16,153 nucleotides of DNA from assembly GCA_903897205.1 (NCBI GenBank), contig CAIUAS010000335.1:1-16153 (forward strand), read 5' to 3'. Source of the stretch: an uncultured Gammaproteobacteria bacterium. GTDB taxonomy: Bacteria > Pseudomonadota > Gammaproteobacteria > CAIUAS01. Shown here in pieces: positions 1-7,003 of the stretch (its first letter is position 1; the number at the start of each line of letters is the position of its first letter). The position numbers were made by a program, and so were the translations under genes. Below the pieces are notes generated by a model that was not told the origin of the DNA, did no database searches, and saw nothing but the letters and a program-made list of their open reading frames with translations.

Positions 1-184
1 CAATTGGGGCAGGATCAATTTCACCGGAATGAGCTATATAAGCGGAGACCTGTGTACTTTCGTAAAAGATACTGCTGTTACAAACCCGATCAACAATTTT
101 TTCCGTCATGGTTTGTTGACCTTTGATGGATAATTGTTGACGATGCGCGCGCATTTGTCGACGCAGCTCAGAACGTGCTGTCAT
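1..184 (-). CDS. ygfA: 5-formyltetrahydrofolate cyclo-ligase, N-terminal part (runs off window)
   Basis: Reading the minus strand from an ATG at 184 gives about 61 open residues that run off the window edge. The start MTARSELRRQMRAHRQQLS and the later segment SAYIAHSGEIDPAPI match the N-terminus of 5-formyltetrahydrofolate cyclo-ligase, where an Arg-rich first helix binds ATP/substrate and the segment before EID lies near the folate site. The enzyme converts 5-formyl-THF to 5,10-methenyl-THF with ATP in the cytosol. An AAGTGGA-like ribosome site lies a few bases upstream of the ATG. It follows the 6S RNA gene on the same strand, as in E. coli, where the two are co-transcribed; I infer the same here. 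Only the N-terminal third is visible, so integrity of the gene cannot be judged. Confidence 0.85.
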   Translation of the reverse strand, partial: MTARSELRRQMRAHRQQLSIKGQQTMTEKIVDRVCNSSIFYESTQVSAYIAHSGEIDPAPI

Positions 185-214
185 AACATGAATTCCACTT
201 AAAAAAGAAATCTT

Positions 215-396
215 AATTAAGGCGTCCAATAGGGTAAGCTTACGTTTCCTGACCCTTTCGGTTCAGGTGGGATTCAAAATTGCCGCATCAGGCTTCCTAA
301 TCAAGGTTAGGCATGCGCAACAGCGGCAACACAACGATTCCCTTTCACTTGCAGTATCGGTCGAAAAACGATCGGCTTAATCACCTATGGACGCGT
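215..396 (-). ncRNA. ssrS: 6S RNA
   Basis: The roughly 180-nt space between zapA and ygfA on the minus strand carries 6S RNA hallmarks. The 5' end GCGTCCATAGGT pairs with the 3' end ACCCTATTGGACGC to make a long closing stem (about 383-394 with 221-234). The 5' arm has an AAGCCGAT segment like the E. coli GAGCCGAT. Further along, GCATGCC...GGAAGCCT followed by a TGCGGC segment mirrors the E. coli apical-stem sequence GCATGCTC...GAGAAGCCT. The zapA-ssrS-ygfA order is the classic location. 6S RNA mimics an open promoter and sequesters sigma-70 RNA polymerase in stationary phase. The ends are estimated: the 5' end from the -10 box at 401-406, and the 3' end from the closing stem. A T-rich run follows at 201-210. 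Confidence 0.9.
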
Positions 397-400
397 AGTC

Positions 401-406
401 ATTATA
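401..406 (-). promoter_or_regulatory. -10 box of the 6S RNA promoter
   Basis: On the minus strand a perfect TATAAT occurs here, 5-7 bases before the start of the 6S closing stem, placing the transcription start near 394-396. It is preceded by an A-rich tract (411-417 on this strand) that lies between the zapA stop and the box. I see no good -35 hexamer at 16-18 bp. Confidence 0.7.
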
Positions 407-420
407 TCCTTTTTTTTAAC

Positions 421-714
421 CTAAGTAGATGCTTTTGCAAGTTGATTTTGTAACTCACGGATACGGCTGCTTAAGGATTCGATATATAAATCTTTCTGGC
501 TTTGTTGTGCTTGTAAATCGTAAATAGCATTGATGGCCGCCATAATTGCAATACGCTCGTTACCGCTTATCTTTCCACTGGTAGCGATTTCGTGCATTTT
601 ACTATTTAAGAGATGTGCAGATTTTTGTAGTGCAGGCGCTTGATTGTCTGCACAGCGAATTTGCCATGTCTTATCTAATAGTTGAATAGACAAAGTATGC
701 ATTTCTTGGGTCAT
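421..714 (-). CDS. zapA: Cell division protein ZapA
   Basis: A 97-residue protein, slightly shorter than E. coli ZapA (109). ZapA is a cytosolic FtsZ-binding protein that bundles protofilaments and stabilises the Z ring, linking with ZapB. The N-terminal half (residues 6-45) fits the small alpha/beta dimerisation head, with the pattern TLSIQLLDKTWQIRC followed by an amphipathic helix. The conserved NERIAIMAAINAIYDL segment (52-67) is the family signature, and the rest (about 60-95) is a heptad-like coiled coil that makes the tetramer stalk. GAGG seven bases before the ATG sets the start. It is divergent from ygfB and upstream of 6S RNA, the standard gammaproteobacterial order. Confidence 0.93.
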   Translation of the reverse strand: MTQEMHTLSIQLLDKTWQIRCADNQAPALQKSAHLLNSKMHEIATSGKISGNERIAIMAAINAIYDLQAQQSQKDLYIESLSSRIRELQNQLAKAST

Positions 715-738
715 GATTGCCTCGTTTTCTCGTTAATA

Positions 739-767
739 ACTATAATTCTTCACATCATATCAGCCAA
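739..767 (-). promoter_or_regulatory. Putative sigma-70 promoter of zapA
   Basis: On the minus strand TTGGCT (762-767) is separated by exactly 17 bp from TATAGT (739-744), about 25 bp upstream of the zapA ATG. The -10 matches consensus at five of six positions, the -35 at four of six. An overlapping alternative -10, TATGAT, lies a little further upstream, so the exact hexamers are uncertain. Confidence 0.5.
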
Positions 768-929
768 AGCCAATTTTATAAAAAAATAATAAGTAATAAA
801 TTAACTTAGCTGCTGCTGCGCGCTAGCTTAGCTTATTACCAATGACCTAAATTTTACAACATGTTAACTGTTTTACTCACAATAACAATGGTAAAATGTC
901 TACTCATTTAATTGGGGGTCGTTTTAATC

Positions 930-1517
930 ATGCAAGTTCAATCAAAAATGCTCGCTTTTGCCGATTTCTCTCATATCTTAGCGCAAGCTGATGTCCCCAC
1001 GAATCCATCTGAAGTACATGGTCTCTTATGTGGTCTTATCTGTATTGGCCATAAACTGGATGGAAAATTTTGGTTTGATGCTGCTTTGAATACCTTGGGA
1101 GTAAAATCGCTAGTATGCAATCGTGAACTCATTATTAAGTTATATGATGCAACTTGTCGTCAATTAAGTGGCTTAGAATATGATTTTCAATTATTGCTCC
1201 CAAATGAGACTGAATCCTTTACTGAAAAAGCGATTGCATTAAGCCGGTGGTGCAAAGGTTTTTCTTATGGCTTAGAAATAGCAGAAGTTGCTTTAATGGA
1301 ACATTTATCCGATGAAGTTCAAGATGCATTATGTAGTATCGCTGAAGTGGGTAAGTTAGATTTTGTTAATATTGAAGTGTCTGAACAAGATAAAACGGCT
1401 TATCAAAGCGTAGTCGATTTTGTGCGTACTTCAATTATTATGATGTATGCTGAATTAATGGAAATACCTACTGAGATAGCAGGGTTTTCCTCTGCTAAAT
1501 TAATTCCTCTACATTAA
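930..1517 (+). CDS. ygfB: YgfB/UPF0149 family protein
   Basis: A 195-residue protein of the YgfB (UPF0149) family, close to the usual length (E. coli about 192). Family features include SEVHGLLCGLICIG (residues 27-40) near the N-terminus and the Trp-Cys-Lys-Gly-Phe segment of LSRWCKGFSYGLEIAE in the middle. The fold is an all-helical bundle. The molecular role is not settled; in Pseudomonas aeruginosa YgfB has been linked to repression of ampDh3 expression through AlpA. I chose the ATG at 930 over the in-frame TTG at 912 because a G-rich ribosome site (GGGGG, 914-918) lies just upstream of it and family members start at this point. It heads the ygfB-pepP-ubiH series, with 16 bp to pepP. Confidence 0.88.
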   Translation: MQVQSKMLAFADFSHILAQADVPTNPSEVHGLLCGLICIGHKLDGKFWFDAALNTLGVKSLVCNRELIIKLYDATCRQLSGLEYDFQLLLPNETESFTEKAIALSRWCKGFSYGLEIAEVALMEHLSDEVQDALCSIAEVGKLDFVNIEVSEQDKTAYQSVVDFVRTSIIMMYAELMEIPTEIAGFSSAKLIPLH

Positions 1518-1533
1518 AAAAAGGCTATTTATC

Positions 1534-2850
1534 ATGTCAATCATTAAACCTCAAGAATATGCTGAGCGGCGCCAGCATTTATTCGCTGCTATGGGCAAGG
1601 GTGCCATTGCTATTGTTGGGAGTGCTGCTGAAATATTACGCAATGGTGATTCGCATTTTCCTTTTCGTCAGCAAAGTGATTTTTATTACTTAACCGGATT
1701 TAACGAGCCAGAAGCCATCGCTGTTTTTATACCAGGGCGTGCGCAAGGCGAATATATTTTATTTAGCCGGCCGCGTGATCCTGCTATGGAAACTTGGAAT
1801 GGCCGCCGAGCAGGGCAAGCTGGCGCTATTAAAGATTACGGTGTAAATGAAGCTTTTTCTATCCATGAATTTTCCGAAAGATTGCCGCAGCTAATGGCGG
1901 AATGTCAACGCGTCTATTATCCGATAGGCCGGCAAGCGGCGTTAGATGAATTAATTTTATCTGCTGTCAATGCTATTCGCCGCAAAGTGCGGGCTGGTTA
2001 TATTGCACCGCTAGAGTTTGTAAATATTGAGCACACGCTCCATGAAATGCGCTTAATTAAAAGCTCAGCTGAAATTGAAGTGATGCGTAAAGCGGCTGCT
2101 ATTTCAGTAGAGGCGCATCAACGCGCGATGGAAAAATGCCGAGTTGGCTTATATGAATATCAGATAGAAGCAGAAATGCAATATGAATTTCAGCGTAAGG
2201 GAAGTAAATCACCCGCTTATAATTTTATTGTGGGCGGCGGTGAGAACGCTTGTATTTTGCATTACAATGAAAATAACGCGGTTTTAAAAGAAGGTGATTT
2301 GCTACTTATTGATGCTGGTTGTGAGTATGAAAATTATGCTTCTGACATCACTCGAACTTTTCCGATTAATGGTCGTTTTACTGCTGAACAGCGTGCTGTA
2401 TATGAAGTCGTATTAGAGGCGCAATTAGCCGTTATCGCAAGTGTACGCCCTGGATTACGCTGGAATGAAACCCATGAACTTGGCGTACGTAAAATAACCG
2501 AAGGCTTGATAAAAATTGGTTTGTTGCAAGGTGACATCGAGGAATTAATTGCAACGCGAGCTTACGATAAATTTTATATGCATTTAACAGGCCATTGGTT
2601 AGGTTTAGATGTGCATGATGCTGGCACGTATAAAAAAGCAGGTGAGTGGCGAGTATTAGCGCCTGGCATGGTGTTTACCGTAGAGCCAGGTATTTACATT
2701 GCTGCTAATACACAGGGGGTTGACCCGAAATGGTGGAACATTGGTATTCGTATTGAAGATGATATTGTTGTTACTGAAAATGGCTGTGAAGTATTGACGG
2801 CAGGTTTACCAAAGACTATAGCGGAGATTGAAGCTCTTGTTGGAAAGTGA
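1534..2850 (+). CDS. pepP: Xaa-Pro aminopeptidase (aminopeptidase P)
   Basis: A 438-residue protein, matching E. coli PepP (441). It removes the N-terminal residue from peptides with proline in position two, in the cytosol. The N-terminal creatinase-like domain (about 1-170) includes the HFPFRQQSDFYYLTGF segment near residues 41-56. The C-terminal pita-bread domain (about 175-438) keeps all five dinuclear manganese ligands: D260 and D271 (LLLIDAG, SDITRTF), H354 (TGHWLGLDVHD), E384 (TVEPGIYI) and E408 (GIRIEDD). H361 in the same motif corresponds to the substrate-binding histidine. AAGG at 1521-1524 lies 9 bases before the ATG. The 3' end overlaps the likely start of ubiH, suggesting translational coupling. 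In E. coli the same neighbours occur. Confidence 0.95.
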   Translation: MSIIKPQEYAERRQHLFAAMGKGAIAIVGSAAEILRNGDSHFPFRQQSDFYYLTGFNEPEAIAVFIPGRAQGEYILFSRPRDPAMETWNGRRAGQAGAIKDYGVNEAFSIHEFSERLPQLMAECQRVYYPIGRQAALDELILSAVNAIRRKVRAGYIAPLEFVNIEHTLHEMRLIKSSAEIEVMRKAAAISVEAHQRAMEKCRVGLYEYQIEAEMQYEFQRKGSKSPAYNFIVGGGENACILHYNENNAVLKEGDLLLIDAGCEYENYASDITRTFPINGRFTAEQRAVYEVVLEAQLAVIASVRPGLRWNETHELGVRKITEGLIKIGLLQGDIEELIATRAYDKFYMHLTGHWLGLDVHDAGTYKKAGEWRVLAPGMVFTVEPGIYIAANTQGVDPKWWNIGIRIEDDIVVTENGCEVLTAGLPKTIAEIEALVGK

Positions 2851-4084
2851 TAGCGAGGGCTGTAATACCTTTGATGTGTTAATTTGCGGGGCAGGCTTGG
2901 TGGGTACTAGTCTTGCTTTGGCTTTAGCGCCATTGCCTTTGCGAATTGCAATTACGGACGCCGCTCCGCTGAAAACTGCAGTAGATTTGCAGGCGGATGG
3001 GCGATCGCTTGCACTTAATTATGTGAGCATGAAGATTTTGGAGGCCATTGGTGTTTGGCCAAAGTTAGAGAAACATGCTACCCCTATTAAAACCGTGCAA
3101 GTATCCGAACGAGGGCGTTTTGGTAAATTACGTTTTAATGCCCATGATGAAAATGTATCGGCGTTAGGTTATGTGATTCCCGCGCCGATATTAGGAATTA
3201 TTTTAAATCAAACGCTGTTAGCGCAGTCATCATTAACGCTATTTAATCCCGCAACAGTCGTTGCGTTAAATAAAGTTTCTCAAGGCCATGAAGCCATTTT
3301 GCAAACAGGCGAAAAAAAGCAAACTATTACAGCGCGTTTAATTATCGCGGCGGATGGGGCCCATTCCAGTTTGCGCGAATTAATGGGAATTACTACAAAA
3401 ATACAAGATTATGGCCAAAGTGCGTTGGCTACTCGAATCATAACGGAACTGCCCTTAAATAATAGCGCTTATGAAAGATTTATTGATGAGGGCGCGTTAG
3501 CATTATTGCCGTTGTTAGATAATAAAGCGGCTTTGATTTTTACTGGCGCGAATACCTTTATTGAATATTTGCAAACACTGGATGACGAGGCTTTTCTGCA
3601 AAAAGCCCAGCATTATTTTGGACAACGATCTGGTAAATTTTTGCAAGTAGAAAAACGGCATGTGTATCCTTTAAAAAGCATTTATGCGAACGAACAGGTA
3701 AAAGAGCATTTTGTATTATTAGGAAATGCCGCACATACTTTGCATCCCATCGCCGCGCAAGGATTTAATTTAGGTTTGCAGGACGTGGCGCTATTAGCAG
3801 AGATGATTGCAGAAAATAGGGGGGAGCAAAAAGATTTCTCTCACTTAAAAAATTTGCAGTCATACGAACAACAAAGGCAAGCGGCGCAGCAGCGCATTAT
3901 GCGTTTTACCGATCGTTTAATCACTATTTTTTCGCATGATTTATTGCCTTTCTCATTGGTGCGCAGTGCTGGTTTAAAATTCCTCGATTTAATTCCTGCT
4001 GTGAAGCATCGTTTAGCGGCTCAATTAATGGGTGTCTCAGGTAAGTTGCCAAAATTAAGTTTAGGCTTGCCACTAAATAAGTAA
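2837..4084 (+). CDS. ubiH: UbiH, ubiquinone-biosynthesis FAD monooxygenase
   Basis: A flavoprotein hydroxylase of the UbiH/UbiI/UbiF family, which adds a ring hydroxyl during ubiquinone synthesis (UbiH acts at C1 after decarboxylation) in the cytosolic Ubi complex. Visible motifs, numbered from the TTG at 2837, are the dinucleotide-binding GAGLVG (18-23), the second FAD motif AADGAHSSLRE (about 172-181) and the third, GNAAHTLHPIAAQGFNLG (about 296-313). Residues such as the QVSERGRFG segment and DGRSLALNY favour UbiH over UbiI. No in-frame ATG exists near the N-terminus. TTG codons occur at 2828, 2837 and 2840; 2837 has GGAG at 2823-2826 with 10-base spacing, so it is preferred, giving 415 residues. 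The start overlaps the last 14 bases of pepP. In E. coli ubiI follows directly; here three other genes intervene. Confidence 0.85.
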   Translation: MLESDSEGCNTFDVLICGAGLVGTSLALALAPLPLRIAITDAAPLKTAVDLQADGRSLALNYVSMKILEAIGVWPKLEKHATPIKTVQVSERGRFGKLRFNAHDENVSALGYVIPAPILGIILNQTLLAQSSLTLFNPATVVALNKVSQGHEAILQTGEKKQTITARLIIAADGAHSSLRELMGITTKIQDYGQSALATRIITELPLNNSAYERFIDEGALALLPLLDNKAALIFTGANTFIEYLQTLDDEAFLQKAQHYFGQRSGKFLQVEKRHVYPLKSIYANEQVKEHFVLLGNAAHTLHPIAAQGFNLGLQDVALLAEMIAENRGEQKDFSHLKNLQSYEQQRQAAQQRIMRFTDRLITIFSHDLLPFSLVRSAGLKFLDLIPAVKHRLAAQLMGVSGKLPKLSLGLPLNK

Positions 4085-4118
4085 TTGTCATCAAATTGTC
4101 ACAATTGTCCCATAAGAT
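4085..4118 (+). promoter_or_regulatory. Pho box and -10 of the membrane protein-phoB-phoR operon
   Basis: TTGTCATCAAATTGTCAC (4085-4102) matches the PhoB consensus CTGTCATAAATCTGTCAC at 14 of 18 positions, with the two half-sites 11 bp apart as in known Pho boxes. A -10-like TAAGAT (4113-4118) starts exactly 10 bp after the box, the canonical spacing in Pho promoters, where the box replaces the -35. A third AATTGTC copy (4103-4109) follows inside the spacer. The operon it precedes encodes PhoB and PhoR. The spacing and the gene content together make chance unlikely; binding itself is inferred. Confidence 0.75.
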
Positions 4119-4153
4119 TAGCTTAAATAAGTTAACCGAGCTGATGAAAAAAT

Positions 4154-5527
4154 ATGGTACAGACAGATCAAACGAACAATTATTCTCTCTCAACATTACT
4201 CACTTTGCTAGGAAGCCTTGGGCTGGCTTTGGTTATTATTTTATTACATGCTTTCGATTTAGGCGGTTTGTCTGAATGGTTGCTTGATTTGGTTTATGGA
4301 ACTGAAGCGTTTTTAATGATTAGCCAGATGATTTCTGGTAATGGCTATTTATTTCAGTGCGTTGACAGGATAGCGAATGAAAAAACTTTCTTTGAGAAAA
4401 TCAACGAGCAAATCAGCCGCGTTCGGCAGAAAAATACAGAAAACGCCGAGGCTTGCAAACAGGAAAGTTTTTTTAAACGATTACGCGCTAGTAGCGCCTT
4501 TAATACTTTTATAGGTTTAACGGTGGGTTTATTAAGCGCCGTTGTTTTAACGGTGGTTGAAGTCGTACTCCATGCCGCCACTCCTTTTGGTGCATTAGGG
4601 AAAGTGCTGGGGTATGTCATTATGTTTATCGGCAACTTAAGCCTGTGCGGTGGTCTGGGCAATCGAACGGGGCGTGCCGCCGATTATTTTAATGATGCCG
4701 AAGAAATTTTTCGCTCAAAAGACGTTAACTATGCTTTGTCCATTGCAGGGGGCATTCTCATCGGTGTTCTTGTAATAGCGCTTGTTGTAGGGCTTATGGG
4801 GGTAACGGTCATTTCGGGTGGTGCTGCTTTGCCCGTCGCCCTATTTTGCACTAGCGTGATTGGCGGCTGTGCGTCTGCTTCGGGCTATATCGGCCGTGTG
4901 TTCGATTTTGTGCTGGGAAAAAGAACGCTTGTGGGAGCAATACAGGATGAAATCAAATTAAAAAAATCGACGGAATCTGCGGGCCCGATAAAACCTGCGC
5001 CGGAACCGATCAGTCAGCGCGTTAATAAGGAAAACGTGCTGACTGCCGTTGGTGTTGGGGTAGGTATCGCCTTAGGGATTATTTTGATAGTAGCCGGTAT
5101 ACTAACACTGCCCTTATTTGGTTTGGGATTACCTAAACTTGTGGCTGGATTTATTTTAGTAACCACTTGTATTTCGGCAGGCGGTGGATTTGGTAACCGC
5201 TTGGGTTATGCGTTGCAGCGTAAGTCCTGGAAATTTTGGGAGTGGGGCAAAAAACCAAAAATGGAAGTTGAGCAGAATAGCGAGCCATCGCAAGTTAATA
5301 TCATAAATAGCACTAATTTATATGCTAAGGGCCCTTTGAAGCCCTCAGTAATTACGCCGCCGATTAAGTCTGTTGATCCTGTTTATCAAAGCGGTAATAC
5401 TAATTATGGGCGATTTTTAAAGCGTTCAAAGTCAACATCGAATCTATTGCAAGCTACTAAAAGTTCGAATGACGATGTGTTGAATCAAAATAAATACAGA
5501 ACCTATGAAAATAAATTCTGCTCCTAA
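4154..5527 (+). CDS. Unrecognised polytopic membrane protein with four tandem hairpin repeats
   Basis: I do not recognise this 457-residue protein. It has about eight strongly hydrophobic segments, arranged as four copies of a roughly 60-residue unit: residues 15-77, 117-180, 194-256 and 295-357. Each unit has two hydrophobic stretches separated by a short Gly/Pro-containing turn and ends with a Gly-rich signature: SGNGYLFQCVDR, GGLGNRTGRAADYF, ASGYIGRVFDF and GGGFGNRLGYAL. Soluble linkers between units (78-116 and 257-294) are charged, and a polar, Ser/Asn-rich tail covers 358-457. There is no signal peptide beyond the first membrane segment. It is the first gene after the Pho box and is followed after 15 bp by phoB, so a role in phosphate sensing, transport or envelope response to phosphate limitation is suggested by context only. 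No transporter motif is visible. The ribosome site is weak. Confidence 0.8.
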   Translation: MVQTDQTNNYSLSTLLTLLGSLGLALVIILLHAFDLGGLSEWLLDLVYGTEAFLMISQMISGNGYLFQCVDRIANEKTFFEKINEQISRVRQKNTENAEACKQESFFKRLRASSAFNTFIGLTVGLLSAVVLTVVEVVLHAATPFGALGKVLGYVIMFIGNLSLCGGLGNRTGRAADYFNDAEEIFRSKDVNYALSIAGGILIGVLVIALVVGLMGVTVISGGAALPVALFCTSVIGGCASASGYIGRVFDFVLGKRTLVGAIQDEIKLKKSTESAGPIKPAPEPISQRVNKENVLTAVGVGVGIALGIILIVAGILTLPLFGLGLPKLVAGFILVTTCISAGGGFGNRLGYALQRKSWKFWEWGKKPKMEVEQNSEPSQVNIINSTNLYAKGPLKPSVITPPIKSVDPVYQSGNTNYGRFLKRSKSTSNLLQATKSSNDDVLNQNKYRTYENKFCS

Positions 5528-5542
5528 CCAGAACCAATAACT

Positions 5543-6238
5543 ATGAAAAAAACAATTATTTTAATTGTCGAAGACGAAATTGCGATTCGCGATATGTTGC
5601 GTTTTGCTTTGGAGCCTGCGGATTTTATAGTGCATGAGGCAGAAAACACCGAGCAGGCGAATCGATATATTAAACAACAAATACCTGATTTGATTTTGCT
5701 TGACTGGATGTTGCCCAATCAAAGTGGTATCGACTATATGCGACAGTTAAAACAAAAATCAGATACCCAAAATATTCCGGTGATTGTTTTAACGGCGCGC
5801 GCTGAAGAAGATAATAAATTGCAGGGTTTTGCAGCAGGTGCGGATGATTATATTACTAAACCTTTTTCGCCGCGTGAATTAATCGCCCGTATTAAAAGTG
5901 TTTTGCGCCGTGGTTTGTTGGCCTCACCGGATGGCAGTATAAAATTAGCTGAGTTACAGTTAAACACTTATACGCATGAGGTTACGGTAAATAATCAGGC
6001 CTTAATATTAACGCCGCTGGAATATAAGCTGTTGCTGTTTTTTATGAAACACCCGAATAAAGTATATAGTCGCAATCAATTATTGGATTATATTTGGGGC
6101 AATGGAAATGATATTTTAGATCGTAGTATTGATGTGCAAATTCGGCGATTACGGAACCGTTTAAAACCTTATGGTTATGATAAAACTATTCAGACAGTGC
6201 GCGGCGGCGGCTATCAATGGATGGTTGCTAAAATATGA
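5543..6238 (+). CDS. phoB: PhoB-type response regulator
   Basis: A 231-residue OmpR/PhoB-family regulator, the same length as E. coli PhoB (229). The receiver domain (1-125) has the acidic pair E10/D11, phospho-acceptor D54 in LILLDWMLP, T84 and K106; the stretch GADDYITKPFSPRELIARIK is nearly identical to E. coli PhoB. The winged-helix DNA-binding domain (130-231) shows EYKLLLFFMKHPNKVYSRNQ, the RSIDVQIRRLR recognition helix and the TVRGGGYQW wing. It activates promoters carrying Pho boxes when phosphate is limiting. One such box lies upstream of this operon, implying autoregulation. Its stop overlaps the phoR start as ATGA. No clear Shine-Dalgarno precedes its ATG, which suggests coupling to the upstream membrane-protein gene. 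Confidence 0.92.
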   Translation: MKKTIILIVEDEIAIRDMLRFALEPADFIVHEAENTEQANRYIKQQIPDLILLDWMLPNQSGIDYMRQLKQKSDTQNIPVIVLTARAEEDNKLQGFAAGADDYITKPFSPRELIARIKSVLRRGLLASPDGSIKLAELQLNTYTHEVTVNNQALILTPLEYKLLLFFMKHPNKVYSRNQLLDYIWGNGNDILDRSIDVQIRRLRNRLKPYGYDKTIQTVRGGGYQWMVAKI

Positions 6239-7002
6239 AAACCAATATTGAAGCGTTAATAGAATCATTGCCGGATTCTATCGTTCAGCATATCCAGCAT
6301 TTAGAGCGTATACGGCAGGATTTTGTGGCAAATGTTTCGCATGAATTACGTACGCCGTTAACGGTGATGCACGGTTATTTGGAATTATTATTAAGCCAGT
6401 TAGAAATTAATCATCCCTGGCATAAAATTTTTCTACAAATGCAGCAGCAAACAGCGCGGATGGAAAATTTAGTAGAAAATTTATTGTTATTATCTCGCCT
6501 GGAAACAGAAGTCCAGACAAAAATAGCCCCTCAGCCAGTCGCCATTGCTAAGCTGTTATCAATCATTATTAAAGAAGCGGAACAGTTAAGCGGCGAAGCC
6601 AGACATGTTATTTCCCTTGAGGCAGATAATAATTTAACACTGCACGGCACCGAGCAGGAGTTACATAGTTTATTTTCAAACATTATTTTTAATGCCGTTA
6701 AATACACGCCTGCAAGGGGAAATATTCAGGTGCAATGGTGTTATGAAAATAATAAAGCTTATTTTGTAGTAAAAGATACAGGCATAGGCATTGCTGCCAA
6801 ACATTTGCCAAGAATTACTGAACGCTTTTATCGCGTGGATAAAGCGCGTTCTCGTGCCAGTGGAGGCACTGGCCTGGGGTTGGCAATTGCTAAACATGTC
6901 TTGATTCGTCACAATGGTAAACTGTCCGTTGATAGCCAGGTAAGTAAAGGCACAACGTTTACTTGTATTTTCCCAAAAAAACGCATTTTTATAGCGAAAT
7001 AA
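6235..7002 (+). CDS. phoR: PhoR-type histidine kinase lacking membrane and PAS regions
   Basis: A 255-residue histidine kinase, against about 431 for E. coli PhoR. The kinase core is complete: H36 in FVANVSHELRTPLTVMHGYLE, N-box around 149-153 (NIIFN), G1 DTGIGIA at 181-187, F-box ERFYRVD and G2 GGTGLGLA at 210-217. The N-terminus is unusual. There is no transmembrane segment, and IEALIESLPDSIV (5-17), which resembles the helix that leads into the PhoR PAS domain, is joined almost directly to the linker before the H-box, so the PAS core of about 90 residues is absent. The ATG overlaps the phoB stop by four bases and phoB is full length, so the missing part is not hidden upstream. It is presumably cytosolic and the cognate kinase/phosphatase of the adjacent PhoB. 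How it would sense phosphate is unclear. Confidence 0.85.
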   Translation: MKTNIEALIESLPDSIVQHIQHLERIRQDFVANVSHELRTPLTVMHGYLELLLSQLEINHPWHKIFLQMQQQTARMENLVENLLLLSRLETEVQTKIAPQPVAIAKLLSIIIKEAEQLSGEARHVISLEADNNLTLHGTEQELHSLFSNIIFNAVKYTPARGNIQVQWCYENNKAYFVVKDTGIGIAAKHLPRITERFYRVDKARSRASGGTGLGLAIAKHVLIRHNGKLSVDSQVSKGTTFTCIFPKKRIFIAK

Positions 7003-7003
7003 T

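Noticed and set aside
805..840. CTTAGCT repeated twice around GCTGCTGCGCGC in the zapA-ygfB gap, considered as an operator or hairpin.
   Set aside because: It is a direct, not inverted, repeat with poor pairing, and lies away from both candidate promoters.
912..929. Upstream TTG start for ygfB adding six residues.
   Set aside because: The G-rich ribosome site falls inside this extension and family members begin at the ATG at 930.
4144..4263. An ATG at 4144 just before the membrane-protein start opens a short out-of-frame reading frame.
   Set aside because: It closes after about 40 codons, shows no known motif and overlaps a well-supported membrane protein in another frame.
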